Origin: Verrucomicrobiales bacterium
GTDB lineage: Bacteria > Verrucomicrobiota > Verrucomicrobiia > Verrucomicrobiales > DEV007
Length of the DNA: 52,366 nucleotides
Direction: 5' to 3'
Assembly (NCBI GenBank): GCA_029233965.1
Contig: JARGOP010000008.1
Span: forward strand, 11,288-63,653
A model generated the notes under the pieces. It saw only the letters and a list, made by a program, of their open reading frames with translations, made no database searches and had not been told where the DNA came from. Shown piece after piece: positions 41,064-52,366 of the stretch. A program made the translations under genes and the position numbers. The stretch's first letter is position 1; the number at the start of each line of letters is the position of its first letter.

Positions 41064-44000
41064 ATGTCAGCAGCAGCTAAGAAGCTTGAACGTAAGTATT
41101 TCGGGGAAATCGAAGAGGCGGTCGACACGCCAAACCTCATTGAGGTCCAGCTCGATTCCTATAAAGAGTTTCTGCAACAGGAGGTCGCACCGACTGATCG
41201 TGTTTCCACTGGTTTGCAGTCGGTCTTTCAGGAAGTCTTTCCGATTCAGAGTTACGATGAAAAGTTCACGCTCGACTTTTCCCGTTATGAGGTCGGTGAG
41301 CCGAAATTGACCGCGCTTGAGGCGCTTCGCGATGGTGAGACGTTCAGTGCGCCTCTCTACGTCACCTTCGCGCTGACAGATGAGTCAGGCACAAAGGAGG
41401 AGCGCGTCTACATGGGTGAGCTTCCGATGATGACTCTCCGCGGAACTTTTGTCATCAACGGTGCCGAGCGGGTCGTCGTCAGCCAGTTGCACCGTTCTCC
41501 GGGTGTCTGCTTCGAGACCAACCTTCATCTCAATGGAAAGACTCTTTACGGGTTCCGTATCATTCCGGACCGTGGTTCCTGGATGGAAGTTCAGTTCGAT
41601 ACGAACGATCTCCTTTACGTTTACCTCGATCGTCGCCGTCGCCGTCGTAAGTTCCTTGCGACCACCTTCCTGCGGGCGATCGGCTACCCGACCGACGAAG
41701 ACATTATCCGTCAGTTCTTCGACATCGATAAGTTGAAAGTGGATCCCAAGGTGGATGAAGCGGAGCTGGCCAACAAAGTCATCTTCGAAGATGTTTGTGA
41801 CGGTGACATGATTGTTGCCAAGGCTTACGAACCACTTACTCAGGCGGTCATTGCTCAGCTTCACGGACTCGGGGTGAAGACTCTCCCGGTGGTGACGACT
41901 TCACACGATGACCTCCTCATCAAATCGCTGAAGAAAGATCCGGCCGGCAATGAAGAGGAGGCCTTGAAGGACATTTATCGCCGTCTCCGCCCCGGTGATC
42001 CTCCTACCGTGGCGAACGCCCGTGCGCTTCTGAAGCGTCTCTTCTTTGATCCGAAGAAATACGATCTCACCCGTGTCGGCCGCTACAAGATCAATCAGAA
42101 GCTTGGTCTTCCTGTGGATGAGAATGAGCGAGTCATCACGCATGACGACTTCATCGCTGCGATGTCCTACCTCTTCGGCCTTCGCCGTGGTGAAGGGGTT
42201 CTTGATGATATTGATCACCTTGGCAGCCGTCGTATTCGTGCGGTGGGCGAACTTCTCGCGAATCAGTGCCGCGTTGGTCTTGCCCGGACCGAGCGACTCG
42301 TCAAAGAGCGTATGACGTTGTTCGATATCAACCTCGACGGCATGACGCCTTCGAAGTTGGTGAACCCGAAAGCACTTGCCGCTGTCGTTCGTGACTTCTT
42401 CGGTCGTTCCCAGTTGAGTCAGTTCATGGACCAGATCAACCCTCTCTCGGAGTTGACTCACAAGCGTCGTCTTTCCGCTCTCGGACCCGGCGGTCTGAAT
42501 CGTGACCGTGCCGGATTCGAAGTGCGGGACGTTCACCCGTCTCACTACGGACGTATCTGCCCGATTGAGACTCCGGAGGGTCCCAACATTGGTCTGATCA
42601 ACTCAATGAGCTGCTATGCGCGGATCAACGAGTTTGGATTCATTGAAACGCCTTATCGCCGCATCATTAAGGGTAAGGTTTCCAAGAAAATTGATTACCT
42701 CACGGCGGATCAGGAGGAAAGCTATCTCATTGCTCAGGCCAATAACCCGATCGATGACAAGGGTAACTTCCTCACCGATCTCATCACGGTTCGTCACCTT
42801 GGTGAATTCATCGAGGTGGTCCCCACTGAGTCCACTTACATGGATGTCTCTCCGAAGCAGCTTGTTTCGGTGGCGGCCAGTTTGATTCCATTCCTCGAGC
42901 ACGATGATGCAAACCGCGCCCTCATGGGCTCGAACATGCAACGTCAGGGGGTTCCGCTTCTTGTTTCCGAGTCGCCGTATGTCGGCACCGGGATGGAAGC
43001 AAAGGTGGCTCGTGATTCCCGTGCTGTCGTGGTTGCGGAAGGCAATGGCGTCGTTGCTGCGGCGACCGCTGAGATCATCGTGATCACCAAAGACGGCGAG
43101 CTTCCCTGCTCCGAGGCCCAGTTTCTGACGAATCCTCTCAAGCTGAAGAGTGATCCTGAGAACGGCACCTACGTTTATCCTCTCCGCAAGTTCATGCGCT
43201 CCAACGCCGGAACCTGCATCAACCAGAAGCCGATTGTCTTCCGTGGAGACAAGATCAAGGCAGGCACCGTTCTCGCGGACGGCCCGAATACGGACAACGG
43301 TGAGCTTGCTCTCGGCAAAAACGTGCTCGTCGCATTCATGCCGTGGAACGGATACAACTTCGAGGATGCCATCGTGATTTCCGAGCGCATCGTGAAAGAG
43401 GATGTGTACACCTCGATTCACGTGGACGAGTTCGACATCGGCGCCCGTGACACCAAGCTCGGACCGGAAGAAATCACCCGCGATATTCCGAACGTCGGTG
43501 AAGAGGCTCTCAAGGATCTCGGTCCCGACGGCGTCATTCGCATCGGTGCGGAAGTGAAGCCCGGAGACATCCTTGTCGGTAAGATTACGCCGAAGAGCGA
43601 AACTGAGTTGGCTCCGGAAGAGCGACTTCTTCGTGCGATCTTCGGTGAGAAAGCCGCTGACGTGAAAGACACCTCGCTTCGTGTTCCTTCGGGATGTGTG
43701 GGTATCGTCATGGATGTCCGCGTTTCCTCACGCAACGCGACCTCGAAAGAGAAGCTTGATCCGAAAGAACAGCAGAAGCAGCAGAAGCAGATCATTGACG
43801 AGCACAAGCGTCGTCAGGAAGAGCTTACTGAGCAGCTCACGGAAAAGCTTTCCGACGTTCTCCTCGGTGAGAAGATTCCTCTCGATGTCGTCAACGGACG
43901 CACCGGGGAGATCATCATTCCGGCGAACCGCAAGATCACGAAGACCCTTCTTCGCAAGCTTGCCGACAACTATTCCAATGTGGAAATCGACCCGAGTCCG

Positions 44001-44918
44001 ATCCGTAACAAGATCCTCGACATTATTTCGAGCTACGAGCAGAAATTCGCTGACATCGACATGGAGCGGGAACGCCAACTCGACCGGATCGAATCCGGTG
44101 ATGAGGTCGATCCCGGTGTCATCAAGCAGGTGAAAGTCTACGTCGCCAAGAAGCGTAAGCTCTCTGTCGGTGATAAGATGGCGGGTCGTCACGGTAACAA
44201 AGGTGTCGTCGCGACGATCGTTCCTGAAGAAGACATGCCTTTCCTCGAAGATGGAACGCCGATCGATATCTGTCTGAACCCGCTCGGCGTTCCAAGCCGA
44301 ATGAACGTCGGTCAGATGCTCGAGACTCACCTTGGTGTCGCTGCCAAAGCGCTCGGTTTCAAGGTGGCGACTCCTGTCTTCGATGGAATTCCAGAGAAGC
44401 AGATCGTTGAATACCTTGAGCAGGCGAAAGCGACGGAAGGATTCGAGTGGATCGGCACCAACGGAAAATCGACCCTCTATGACGGTCGTACCGGTGAGGC
44501 TTTCTACCAGGATATCGTTGTCGGTATCATTTACATGCTGAAGCTTGGTCACCTCGTTCAGGACAAGATCCACGCCCGTGCGGTCGGTCCGTACTCGCTG
44601 GTGACGCAGCAGCCTCTGGGCGGTAAAGCCCAGTATGGTGGACAGCGTTTTGGTGAGATGGAGGTCTGGGCTCTGGAAGCCTACGGCGCTGCCTACACCC
44701 TGCAGGAACTTCTTACGGTTAAATCCGACGATGTTCAGGGCCGGACCCGTATTTACGAGTCCATTGTCAAAGGTGACAACACCCTCGACGCAGGAACCCC
44801 TGAATCATTCAACGTTTTGATCAAGGAGATGCAGAGTCTCGGACTCGACGTTCGCGTCGGTTCCTCCGAGCGCTCTCCGGAAGATATTCTTTCCGACAGT
44901 CTTGCGATCAATATCTAA
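41064..44918 (+). CDS. rpoB: DNA-directed RNA polymerase subunit beta
   Basis: 1284 residues from ATG 41064 ([20 protein letters not shown]); the in-frame upstream start at 40977 reads as untranslated leader. Conserved parts are intact: the rifampicin region ([20 protein letters not shown]), [20 protein letters not shown], and [12 protein letters not shown] near the C-terminus. In the rifampicin cluster, QNNPLSE of E. coli reads QINPLSE here. Confidence 0.99.
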   Translation: MSAAAKKLERKYFGEIEEAVDTPNLIEVQLDSYKEFLQQEVAPTDRVSTGLQSVFQEVFPIQSYDEKFTLDFSRYEVGEPKLTALEALRDGETFSAPLYVTFALTDESGTKEERVYMGELPMMTLRGTFVINGAERVVVSQLHRSPGVCFETNLHLNGKTLYGFRIIPDRGSWMEVQFDTNDLLYVYLDRRRRRRKFLATTFLRAIGYPTDEDIIRQFFDIDKLKVDPKVDEAELANKVIFEDVCDGDMIVAKAYEPLTQAVIAQLHGLGVKTLPVVTTSHDDLLIKSLKKDPAGNEEEALKDIYRRLRPGDPPTVANARALLKRLFFDPKKYDLTRVGRYKINQKLGLPVDENERVITHDDFIAAMSYLFGLRRGEGVLDDIDHLGSRRIRAVGELLANQCRVGLARTERLVKERMTLFDINLDGMTPSKLVNPKALAAVVRDFFGRSQLSQFMDQINPLSELTHKRRLSALGPGGLNRDRAGFEVRDVHPSHYGRICPIETPEGPNIGLINSMSCYARINEFGFIETPYRRIIKGKVSKKIDYLTADQEESYLIAQANNPIDDKGNFLTDLITVRHLGEFIEVVPTESTYMDVSPKQLVSVAASLIPFLEHDDANRALMGSNMQRQGVPLLVSESPYVGTGMEAKVARDSRAVVVAEGNGVVAAATAEIIVITKDGELPCSEAQFLTNPLKLKSDPENGTYVYPLRKFMRSNAGTCINQKPIVFRGDKIKAGTVLADGPNTDNGELALGKNVLVAFMPWNGYNFEDAIVISERIVKEDVYTSIHVDEFDIGARDTKLGPEEITRDIPNVGEEALKDLGPDGVIRIGAEVKPGDILVGKITPKSETELAPEERLLRAIFGEKAADVKDTSLRVPSGCVGIVMDVRVSSRNATSKEKLDPKEQQKQQKQIIDEHKRRQEELTEQLTEKLSDVLLGEKIPLDVVNGRTGEIIIPANRKITKTLLRKLADNYSNVEIDPSPIRNKILDIISSYEQKFADIDMERERQLDRIESGDEVDPGVIKQVKVYVAKKRKLSVGDKMAGRHGNKGVVATIVPEEDMPFLEDGTPIDICLNPLGVPSRMNVGQMLETHLGVAAKALGFKVATPVFDGIPEKQIVEYLEQAKATEGFEWIGTNGKSTLYDGRTGEAFYQDIVVGIIYMLKLGHLVQDKIHARAVGPYSLVTQQPLGGKAQYGGQRFGEMEVWALEAYGAAYTLQELLTVKSDDVQGRTRIYESIVKGDNTLDAGTPESFNVLIKEMQSLGLDVRVGSSERSPEDILSDSLAINI

Positions 44919-44965
44919 TCTCTCTCTTCTCAGCCCACTCTTCCGAACCTCAGCCCACTAGTACC

Positions 44966-47900
44966 GTGTCAGTCCCAACACTTAGCTCTGAAACCCATCT
45001 GGACGAAATCTTCGGTCTTGAACGCAAGTCCGACAGTTTCGATCACGTCCGCATTACGGTTGCGAATCCTGAAACGATTCGTGCCTGGAGTCGCGGTGAA
45101 GTGAAGAATCCGGAGACCATTAACTACCGGACCTTCAAGCCTGAAAAAGGCGGTCTTTTCTGTGAACGTATCTTCGGTCCTACCAAGGACTGGGAGTGCG
45201 CCTGCGGAAAGTACAAGCGCATCAAGCACAAGGGCACTGTCTGTGACCGTTGTGGCGTCGAAGTGACTCTCAGCCGCGTCCGTCGCGAGCGCATGGGCCA
45301 CATCGAGCTTGCGGTCGCTGTCAGTCACATCTGGTTCTACAAATGCATGCCTTCGCGCATCGGGCTCATGCTCGACATGAGTGCCCGCCAGCTTGAACGC
45401 GTCATTTACTACGAGGACTACATCGTGATTGAGCCGGGCAGCACACCGCTCGAGCCCGGACAGCTCCTCACCGAACTCGAATATCGCGATGCTGAGGAAG
45501 AATATGGCGTCAATGACTTCCAGGCCGGCATGGGTGCGGAAGCGGTTCGCGAACTCCTCAGTCGCATCAATCTTCCCGATGTCATCGTCGAGTTGGAAGA
45601 GGCCATGGGCAAAACCCGCTCGAAGCAGGTTCGTAAGAAGCTTGCGAAGCGTCTCAAGCTTGCTCAGGGATTCCACTACTCGAAGACTCGTCCCGAGTGG
45701 ATGATTCTCGAGGTGCTTCCTGTGATTCCTCCGGACCTTCGTCCCCTCGTTCCTCTGGAGGGGGGGCGTTTTGCAACGTCCGACCTGAACGACCTTTACC
45801 GCCGTGTCATCAACCGGAACAACCGTCTTAAGAACCTTCTTCAGCTGAAGACGCCGGACGTCATTATCCGCAACGAGAAGCGCATGCTTCAGGAAGCGGT
45901 CGACGCGCTCTTTGATAACGGACGTCATGGACGGGCCGTGACCGGAGCAGGAAACCGTGCCCTGAAGTCGCTTTCCGACATGCTCAAAGGTAAAGGCGGT
46001 CGTTTCCGTCAGAACCTTCTCGGTAAGCGTGTTGATTACTCCGGACGTTCCGTCATCGTGATTGGGCCGGATCTCGGTCTTCACCAGTGCGGTCTTCCGA
46101 AGAAAATGGCTCTCGTTCTCTTCGAGCCGTTCATTATTCGTCGCCTCAAGGAACTCGGCTACGTCCACACGGTTCGTAGTGCGAAGAAACTCATTGAGCG
46201 CAAGACGCCTGAGGTTTGGGATATCCTGGAAGAAGTCACAAAAGGGCACCCGGTCCTCCTGAACCGTGCCCCGACGCTTCACCGCCTTTCGATCCAGGCG
46301 TTTGAGCCTGTCCTTATTGAGGGATCGGCGATCCGCGTTCACCCACTCGTTTGTACTGCGTATAACGCTGACTTCGATGGTGACCAGATGGCGGTTCACG
46401 TGCCTCTCTCCGTTGAGGCACAGATGGAGGCCCGCATGCTTATGCTGGCTCCGAACAACATCTTCACTCCTTCGAGCGGAAAGCCGATTACGACGCCTTC
46501 ACAGGACATTACCCTTGGTAGTTACTTCCTGACGTATTGCCGTCAGATTCCTCTTCGCGATCCGGACAAGGAGCGGACACTGCCACTGTTCGCAGACACG
46601 TCCGAGGTCGAATTCGCGGTCGCGAACCGTTCCATCGACATGCACGATCCGATCCGCATGCGGAACCCGGATTTCGGCACCGAAGGTCGCCGCTACGGTG
46701 ACACGGAGCGCAAGATTATCATCACGACTGCCGGCCGCGTTCGTTTCAACGAAATCTGGCCTGAAGACCTTGGTTTCTTCAACGAAACTGCCGGCAAGAA
46801 GCAGCTCTCCGACATCATTTGGCGTTGCTACCAGACCGCCGGTCAGGAAGGTACCGTAAAGTCGCTCGATTTGCTCAAGTCCCTTGGATTCAAAGAAGCG
46901 TCCCGCTCCGGCATCTCCGTTGGTATTTTCGACATGATCATCCCGGATGAGAAAGAGACTGAAGTGGCCCAGGCGACTGCTGAGGTTCAGAAGGCGAATG
47001 ATCAGTATCGTGCCGGTGTCATCACCAACAAAGAGCGCTACAACAAGATCGTCGATATCTGGACTCACGCCGGTGACGAGATCACGAAGGCTCTCTTCCG
47101 CACGATTGAACACAACGATGGGAGAGATCTTCCGAGCCCGCTCTTCATGATGGTCGACTCCGGTGCCCGGGGTAACCGCCAGCAGATTAAGCAGCTTTCC
47201 GGCATGCGTGGTTTGATGGCCAAGCCTTCCGGTGAGATCATTGAGCGTCCGATTATTTCGAACTTCCGCTCCGGCCTCTCCGTTCTCGAGTATTTCATCT
47301 CGACGCATGGTGCCCGTAAAGGACTTGCCGATACCGCGCTCAAGACCGCTGACTCAGGCTACATGACTCGTAAGCTGGTCGACGTGGCTCAGGACGTGAT
47401 TATCACCGAAACCGATTGTGGAACGGCGAACGGGATTACCGTGAAGTCGATCTACGAGGGCGATGAAGAGGTTGTCGATCTGAAGACCCGAATCTACGGT
47501 CGTGTTGCCGCAGAGAAAGTGGTCAACGGTGAGGAGACTGTCGTCAAGCCCGGTGACATGATCGACGAAGATGTCGCTCTCAAGCTTTACAACATCGGTC
47601 ACGAGCAGCTTAAGATCCGTTCGGTCCTTACCTGTGAGAGCCGCCGCGGTTGTTGTGCGAAGTGCTACGGCATGAACCTCGCGACGAACGTGATGGCAAA
47701 AGACGGCGAGGCTGTTGGAATTATTGCCGCGCAGTCGATCGGTGAGCCCGGAACACAGCTTACGATGCGTACCTTCCACGTGGGTGGTGTTGCGTCGGGA
47801 ACGTTCAAGCAGCCGATCATCAAGGTAAAGGCCAAAGGTGTGGTTCACTACAACAACCTCCGGACCGTAGAGACTCCGGACAAGACCTTTGTCGCACTGA

Positions 47901-49129
47901 ACAAGAATGGAACGATTTCGATTCACGGCAAGGACGGAATCGAGCTTGAGTCCTACAACATCGTCAGTGGATCGGAAATCCGGGTGCCTGACAACGCTGA
48001 GATCAAGAAAGGGGAAACCCTGGCGACCTGGGACCCCTACAGTGTTCCTGTGATCACGGAGAAGGCCGGTAAGATCGTCTTCCGCGACATGATTCAGGGC
48101 ATTACCCTTGATACGGAGATCGACAAGGAAACGAACACCAAAGGTCTGGTCGTCATCGAACACAAAGAGGATCTGCACCCGCAGATTCTCATCGTTGATC
48201 CGAAGTCGGGTGATGAACTCGCGACCTACTCCATCCCGACCGGGGCTCACCTTTCCGTGAAGGAGGGAGAGAAGGTTGAAGGTGGTGCCCAGTTGGCGAA
48301 AACACCCCGTAAAGTTTCCGAGACCAAGGATATCACCGGTGGTCTTCCCCGGGTGGCCGAGCTTTTCGAAGCGCGGAAGCCGAAGGAAGTGGCCGAGATC
48401 GCGAAGATCAACGGAGAAGTTTCCCTCGGGGGGACGGTTCGTGCGAAGCGGAAGTTGCTGGTCACTGATCCGGATACCGGAGAGCAGGAAGAGCATCTCA
48501 TTCCGCTCGGGAAACATTATCTTGTCCAGCCGGGCGACACGGTGCATAAAGGTCAAAAGCTGACCGAAGGCGCCGTCATCCCTCACGATATCCTCGAGAT
48601 TCTGGGGCCACACGCACTCATGGAGCACCTCGTGAGCGAGGTTCAGGACGTTTATCGTCTGCAGGGGGTGGAGATCAACGATAAGCACATCGAGATCATC
48701 ATTCGCCAGATGCTTCGGAAGATTCGAATCACAGATCCAGGTGACACCCAGTTTCTCTGGGGTGACCAGATCGAGAAGACGAATTTCGAGGCCATCAACG
48801 CTGACATCGTCGATCAGGGTGGTAAGCCTGCGGAAGGCGAGCCTGTCCTTCTTGGTATCACCAAGGCGTCTTTGGAGACGGACAGCTTCATCTCTGCGGC
48901 TTCCTTCCAGGACACGACGAGGGTTCTCACCGAAGCTTCCACGCTGGGTAAAATCGATTACCTGCTTGGATTCAAGGAGAACGTCATCATGGGTCACCTT
49001 ATTCCTGCGGGAAGTGGTTTCCACACGACACGAAACATCCAGGTTGAAGAATACGCCAAGGCGGAAGACCTCATCCCTGCGACTGAAAAGCCGGCCGACG
49101 AAGAGGAAACTGTCGAGGAACTCGCTTAA
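44966..49129 (+). CDS. rpoC: DNA-directed RNA polymerase subunit beta'
   Basis: 1387 residues, GTG start at 44966. Zinc site 1: CACGKYK...CDRCGVE; catalytic [12 protein letters not shown] carries the three Asp of the active-site magnesium; zinc site 2: [13 protein letters not shown]. Trigger-loop region [20 protein letters not shown] is normal. A textbook terminator follows, closing the transcript before rpsB. Confidence 0.99.
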   Translation: MSVPTLSSETHLDEIFGLERKSDSFDHVRITVANPETIRAWSRGEVKNPETINYRTFKPEKGGLFCERIFGPTKDWECACGKYKRIKHKGTVCDRCGVEVTLSRVRRERMGHIELAVAVSHIWFYKCMPSRIGLMLDMSARQLERVIYYEDYIVIEPGSTPLEPGQLLTELEYRDAEEEYGVNDFQAGMGAEAVRELLSRINLPDVIVELEEAMGKTRSKQVRKKLAKRLKLAQGFHYSKTRPEWMILEVLPVIPPDLRPLVPLEGGRFATSDLNDLYRRVINRNNRLKNLLQLKTPDVIIRNEKRMLQEAVDALFDNGRHGRAVTGAGNRALKSLSDMLKGKGGRFRQNLLGKRVDYSGRSVIVIGPDLGLHQCGLPKKMALVLFEPFIIRRLKELGYVHTVRSAKKLIERKTPEVWDILEEVTKGHPVLLNRAPTLHRLSIQAFEPVLIEGSAIRVHPLVCTAYNADFDGDQMAVHVPLSVEAQMEARMLMLAPNNIFTPSSGKPITTPSQDITLGSYFLTYCRQIPLRDPDKERTLPLFADTSEVEFAVANRSIDMHDPIRMRNPDFGTEGRRYGDTERKIIITTAGRVRFNEIWPEDLGFFNETAGKKQLSDIIWRCYQTAGQEGTVKSLDLLKSLGFKEASRSGISVGIFDMIIPDEKETEVAQATAEVQKANDQYRAGVITNKERYNKIVDIWTHAGDEITKALFRTIEHNDGRDLPSPLFMMVDSGARGNRQQIKQLSGMRGLMAKPSGEIIERPIISNFRSGLSVLEYFISTHGARKGLADTALKTADSGYMTRKLVDVAQDVIITETDCGTANGITVKSIYEGDEEVVDLKTRIYGRVAAEKVVNGEETVVKPGDMIDEDVALKLYNIGHEQLKIRSVLTCESRRGCCAKCYGMNLATNVMAKDGEAVGIIAAQSIGEPGTQLTMRTFHVGGVASGTFKQPIIKVKAKGVVHYNNLRTVETPDKTFVALNKNGTISIHGKDGIELESYNIVSGSEIRVPDNAEIKKGETLATWDPYSVPVITEKAGKIVFRDMIQGITLDTEIDKETNTKGLVVIEHKEDLHPQILIVDPKSGDELATYSIPTGAHLSVKEGEKVEGGAQLAKTPRKVSETKDITGGLPRVAELFEARKPKEVAEIAKINGEVSLGGTVRAKRKLLVTDPDTGEQEEHLIPLGKHYLVQPGDTVHKGQKLTEGAVIPHDILEILGPHALMEHLVSEVQDVYRLQGVEINDKHIEIIIRQMLRKIRITDPGDTQFLWGDQIEKTNFEAINADIVDQGGKPAEGEPVLLGITKASLETDSFISAASFQDTTRVLTEASTLGKIDYLLGFKENVIMGHLIPAGSGFHTTRNIQVEEYAKAEDLIPATEKPADEEETVEELA

Positions 49130-49149
49130 CCTTCCCATTCATTCGAACG

Positions 49150-49185
49150 CGGGGTGCAGCAGCCGAACTGCTGCACCCCGTTTTT
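49150..49185 (+). terminator. intrinsic terminator after rpoC
   Basis: CGGGGTGCAGCAG and CTGCTGCACCCCG form a perfect 13-bp stem around CCGAA, followed by TTTTT (49181-49185). The 49186-49356 stretch that follows holds no gene or confident promoter; it is the presumed rpsB leader. Confidence 0.95.
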
Positions 49186-49356
49186 CCTTGATTTCAGCAG
49201 AATTGCCGGTTTAGTGCCGCCCCTTTCCCGACCATCGAAAGTAAATAAACAGAAAAGCGAACGGGCCGCCAAATAGCGGACCGGGGAGTCACAGGACTTA
49301 CGGTGGCGCTTTTCGAAAACCCTTCGGTCACCTGCTAAAAGGGCCGACTCAAAACT

Positions 49357-50037
49357 ATGTCTAACGAACTCATTACCGAACTCGTCGAAGCGGGTGTCCA
49401 CTTCGGACACCAGTCCCGCAAATGGAACCCGAAGATGCGCAGCTACCTTCTCGGGGAAAAGCACAATGTTCATGTCATCGACCTGGAACAGACCGTTCAA
49501 CAGATCGATGCAGCCGGGAAATTTCTCGCTGACCTCGTTTCGAAGAATAAGAAAATTCTTTTCGTTGGTTGTAAGCGTCAGGCTCAGGATGCGGTCCGCG
49601 AAGCAGCGGAAGCAACCAGCCAGTTTTACATCAACCACCGCTGGTTGGGTGGCACGCTCACCAACAGCGAAACAGTCCGCCGCAGTGTCGGACGGATGGA
49701 GTCGCTGGAAAATCTTCAGAAGTCACCTGACTTCAAAAAAATGAGTAAGAAAGAGATCGCTTCTCTGAACCGCGAGAAAGGCAAGCTTCACCTTCGCCTC
49801 TCCGGGATTCGCAACATGGCGAACCTTCCTGACGCTGTCGTCATCGTTGACTCTGCTCGCGAGTACAACGCGATCAACGAAGCCCGCAAGCTTCGCATCC
49901 CGATTGTGGCGATGGTCGACTCCAATGCAGATCCGGACATTATCGATTACCCGATCGTATCGAATGATGACGCGATTCGCTCGATCCGTGTCGTCCTCAA
50001 GAAGCTCATCGAGCCTGTTGTCGCCGCGCTCAACTAA
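49357..50037 (+). CDS. rpsB: 30S ribosomal protein S2
   Basis: 226 residues. Begins VEAGVHFGHQSRKWNPKMRS and contains RWLGGTLTN, both diagnostic of S2. Slightly shorter than the 240 of E. coli, missing a C-terminal tail. Paired with tsf as in most bacteria, but placed directly after rpoC. No strong Shine-Dalgarno (AAAGGG about 15 bp upstream). Confidence 0.98.
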   Translation: MSNELITELVEAGVHFGHQSRKWNPKMRSYLLGEKHNVHVIDLEQTVQQIDAAGKFLADLVSKNKKILFVGCKRQAQDAVREAAEATSQFYINHRWLGGTLTNSETVRRSVGRMESLENLQKSPDFKKMSKKEIASLNREKGKLHLRLSGIRNMANLPDAVVIVDSAREYNAINEARKLRIPIVAMVDSNADPDIIDYPIVSNDDAIRSIRVVLKKLIEPVVAALN

Positions 50038-50130
50038 TTCCATTCCGGAATCTCATCCAACAAAACTGCCACGGAGTCCTCATTGCGGAATCCTGTGCGG
50101 TGATGGATACCCTACAAACATCCCAAGACT

Positions 50131-51018
50131 ATGGCTGAAATTACTGTTCAACTGATTAAGACGCTTCGCGATAAAACCAACGCGGGCATGATGGATTGCA
50201 AGGCTGCTCTTTCTGAAGCAGGTGGTGACATTGCGGAAGCGGAAACGATTCTTCGTAAGAAGGGTATCGCTGACGCGGAGAAGAAAGCCGGGCGCGCTGC
50301 CAAGGAGGGCGTCATCGCTTCGCGCATCGTGGATGGTGAGAAGACCGGAATCCTCGTCGAAGTGAACTGCGAGACCGATTTCGTCGCGAAGAACGAAAAC
50401 TTCACGAGCTTCGTCGAAGAGATCATCGACCACATCGCGGGCAGTGAGTCCGCCGACAGCGTCGAGGCACTTCTCGCACAGCCCTTCAGTGGGGACGCCG
50501 ACACGCTCGAAGAGTTCATCAAAGCGAAGGTCGGACAGCTCGGTGAGAACATGGGCCTCGCCCGTTTCGCCAAGTTCGAACTCTCCGGAGAAGGTGCCGT
50601 GGCTTCCTACATCCACATGGCAGGTCGCGTCGGGGTTCTCCTTGAGGTTGCGACCGGTAAAGCGGAGACCGCGAAGAGCGAAGGCTTCCAGACCCTTGTC
50701 AAAGACATGACTCTTCAGATTGCGGCGGCTCAGCCAATCTGCATCACCCGTGAGGAAGTTCCGGAGGCTCTCGTCGAGAGCGAGAAGGACATCTTCCGCG
50801 AGCAGATGAAGGACAAGCCTGCTGACATCATCGAAAAAATCATCGGAGGTAAGATGGGCAAATTCTACAGCACGAACTGCCTTCTCGAGCAGGCTTTCAT
50901 CAAAGATGGTGACAAATCCATTCAGGATCTCATCGACGCGGTTGCGAAAGAAACCGGCGACGAAATTACCGTGGCCAAGTTTTCACGCTTTGCTGTCGGT
51001 GAGGAACCGGAGGTCTAA
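50131..51018 (+). CDS. tsf: elongation factor Ts
   Basis: 295 residues. Exchanges GDP for GTP on EF-Tu. N-terminal UBA-like helix LRDKTNAGMMDCKAALSEAG and core TDFVAKNENF are characteristic. Ends GEEPEV. Strong terminator after. Confidence 0.98.
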   Translation: MAEITVQLIKTLRDKTNAGMMDCKAALSEAGGDIAEAETILRKKGIADAEKKAGRAAKEGVIASRIVDGEKTGILVEVNCETDFVAKNENFTSFVEEIIDHIAGSESADSVEALLAQPFSGDADTLEEFIKAKVGQLGENMGLARFAKFELSGEGAVASYIHMAGRVGVLLEVATGKAETAKSEGFQTLVKDMTLQIAAAQPICITREEVPEALVESEKDIFREQMKDKPADIIEKIIGGKMGKFYSTNCLLEQAFIKDGDKSIQDLIDAVAKETGDEITVAKFSRFAVGEEPEV

Positions 51019-51044
51019 GTTTTTGCTTTCAAGCGAATTTCAAA

Positions 51045-51079
51045 GAGCCCGACTTCGGAAACGAGGTCGGGCTTTTTTT
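51045..51079 (+). terminator. intrinsic terminator after tsf
   Basis: AGCCCGAC...GTCGGGCT (51046-51073) with an inner TTC/GAG extension and loop GGAAAC; the final stem T begins a run of seven T (51073-51079). Confidence 0.93.
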
Positions 51080-51136
51080 GATGCGTCGCGGAAGGAGGTG
51101 GTTTGAAAACGGGACACCGGCGGGACACCGGTGTCC

Positions 51137-52033
51137 TCAGCCAATCAGCGGAGCCTCACCGGGCCGGAAAACGATCAGGCCGATGTTGGTGCTTTTTTCC
51201 CGCAGGTATTGAGAGATGCGGGCATCAATGAGGCAGCCCCGGCCTTTGCTCCGAGCCGAGCTGGCATGCATGAAGCGGCAGGTCGCGCCCTCGCGTTTCG
51301 CAAGACCGACGTGGGAGGTGTAGGTGGAATGCCAGTTTGTCACGATCGCGAGGACATCGCCGTCCTGAATTTTAGACTCGATTGAAGCGACTTTGGCATT
51401 GGGGATATACGTGACGGGCAAAGCCGAAATCCGGTTTTCGATTTTCGCCATCTCAGGAACCATCGAGGGATCGTTCCGCAGATAGCGTGAACTGCGAACC
51501 GCCGTTCGCGTCTGCATGTATTTGACCTGCCTCCGCAGCGGAATTCCGCCGAGCGAGGAAGTGACATTACGACCGAGGCTACGTCGTTCGTTGTCGGCAA
51601 AGACTTCTTCGAGGTGATGCATCCGGCTGACATAGGTGCCGTCGCAGCGACCGTCGCGATAGCGCTCGAGTTCGATATAGTGCAGAAGGGCCTCCCGTGA
51701 CCATGTGGAGGGTGGATTTTTCACGAGCCGCGCCATCGCCAGAGAAACTTCATAGAAAGTCCAGCAATCGAGTGCCTCAAAATTGACGGAGGGGGATTCG
51801 ATTCTGTCATCGATTTCGAGAGTGTAGTTTTCGTAGGGGGTCCCGCAGAGCGCCTTGCCGAACGTGGCGGTGCGCGTTCCGATCGGAAGGGCGGCCCAGT
51901 TTTCTCTCTGCGCCCGCTTACAGAGTTCGTGGAATTTGGCCTCGCCCTTGAACACGGTGGGCCAGGGCAGCCTCGGCGGTCGCAGGACGGCGGTCGCGGA
52001 TCTCCCGTCGGGCACAGTCCGGCAATGGCTCAA
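51137..52033 (-). CDS. DUF1460 family cell-wall amidase-like protein
   Basis: 298 residues to the TTG at 52033 used as a provisional start. DUF1460 proteins are NlpC/P60-fold peptidases or amidases of peptidoglycan. The signature parts are present: FEALDCWTFYEVSLAMARL with the catalytic Cys, YRDGRCDGTYVSRMHHL, TYTSHVGLAKR with the catalytic His and RFMHASS. The frame stays open upstream through RRRVLTLAGGTGAALLLSHC, which looks like a twin-Arg-type signal ending in a lipobox-like Cys. No ATG or GTG precedes it, so the real start may be a CTG or ATT near 52100. Convergent with the tsf terminator. Confidence 0.88.
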   Translation of the reverse strand: MSHCRTVPDGRSATAVLRPPRLPWPTVFKGEAKFHELCKRAQRENWAALPIGTRTATFGKALCGTPYENYTLEIDDRIESPSVNFEALDCWTFYEVSLAMARLVKNPPSTWSREALLHYIELERYRDGRCDGTYVSRMHHLEEVFADNERRSLGRNVTSSLGGIPLRRQVKYMQTRTAVRSSRYLRNDPSMVPEMAKIENRISALPVTYIPNAKVASIESKIQDGDVLAIVTNWHSTYTSHVGLAKREGATCRFMHASSARSKGRGCLIDARISQYLREKSTNIGLIVFRPGEAPLIG

Positions 52034-52347
52034 GAGCAGCGCGGCCCCGGTCCCTCCCGCGAGGGTGAGAACACGGCGGCGGTTCGGAAAGAATTCGGTG
52101 TTCAGAGTTGAAACGGGTATGGATTGAAGGAGAGCAATCAGTCGAGGCTGAAACCAGGATAAGATCCCATTTGCGCGATCAATTTCAAGCGGTGTGATCG
52201 ATGGTCAAAAAGGGCCCGGAGAGTCCTTCAAGTTGAGTCACCGGAATCGAGCCGGGCAAGATTCTTCGTTGGAGTAAGACCTTCAGGCCTTTCTTGATGA
52301 AAATAGGAAAGGCTGAAAAGCTACATTCCCGGGCTAACAGGGAGCTT

Positions 52348-52366
52348 ATGAACTTCGGCGGCACGG
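52348..52366 (+). CDS. possible start of a gene cut by the window end
   Basis: An ATG at 52348 follows GGGAG at 3-bp spacing and opens MNFGGT before the window ends. The stretch 52034-52347 contains the upstream signal region of the DUF1460 gene and nothing else supported. Six codons cannot be judged. Confidence 0.25.

Noticed and set aside
47354-49138. 594-codon open frame on the minus strand opposite rpoC
   Set aside because: Shadow of rpoC, a certain gene with intact catalytic motifs.

Overview
The window is a contiguous piece of a bacterial chromosome, most likely from Verrucomicrobiota (PVC superphylum). The support is indirect. There is a GreA-type transcription factor with a very long N-terminal extension, as in chlamydiae. 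There is also a small protein resembling the exosortase-associated TIGR04073 family, a secreted formylglycine sulfatase, a GYF_2/PH-like protein, a proline-rich C-terminally anchored protein, and highly expressed genes that mostly lack Shine-Dalgarno sequences. No rRNA is present, so the assignment rests on gene content. No insertion sequence, prophage or CRISPR array was seen.

Left part (1-8137). A 5'-truncated pRiA4b ORF-3-like gene on the + strand faces a minus-strand pair: a TonB-dependent receptor (BtuB-like), then the B12-dependent methionine synthase metH. A divergent cobalamin riboswitch lies ahead of the receptor gene. This looks like a B12-uptake and B12-use module.

Middle-left (8138-21919). 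Mostly small, independently transcribed genes: an integrase-arm-like small protein, a secreted protein with a degenerate Lon-protease-like region, a hotdog thioesterase, a GYF_2/PH-like protein, a cyclic-nucleotide-binding-domain protein, hslO (Hsp33) overlapping an RNase III-like gene, a lipoprotein, a CreBC-type two-component system, a sulfatase, the long GreA, a TIGR04073-like protein, an ArgE/DapE-type deacylase and the proline-rich membrane protein. The greA terminator hairpin carries the sulfatase start codon in its loop.

Middle-right (21920-35773). Thioredoxin, a DUF6580-like membrane protein, an M3 oligopeptidase overlapping a zinc-ribbon protein, kdsB overlapping pyrG, thrH, an inverted repeat element, a QueD-like enzyme, a frame-disrupted small membrane protein, a 1160-residue protein best read as PPi-dependent PEP carboxykinase, a cell-wall amidase and a YmdB-type phosphodiesterase.

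Right part (35774-52366). An information-processing cluster on the + strand: promoter, tRNA-Thr, tuf, tRNA-Trp, secE, nusG, rplK, rplA, rplJ, rplL, rpoB, rpoC, then rpsB and tsf, with strong intrinsic terminators after rplL, rpoC and tsf. A DUF1460-type amidase on the minus strand with an uncertain non-ATG start closes the window.
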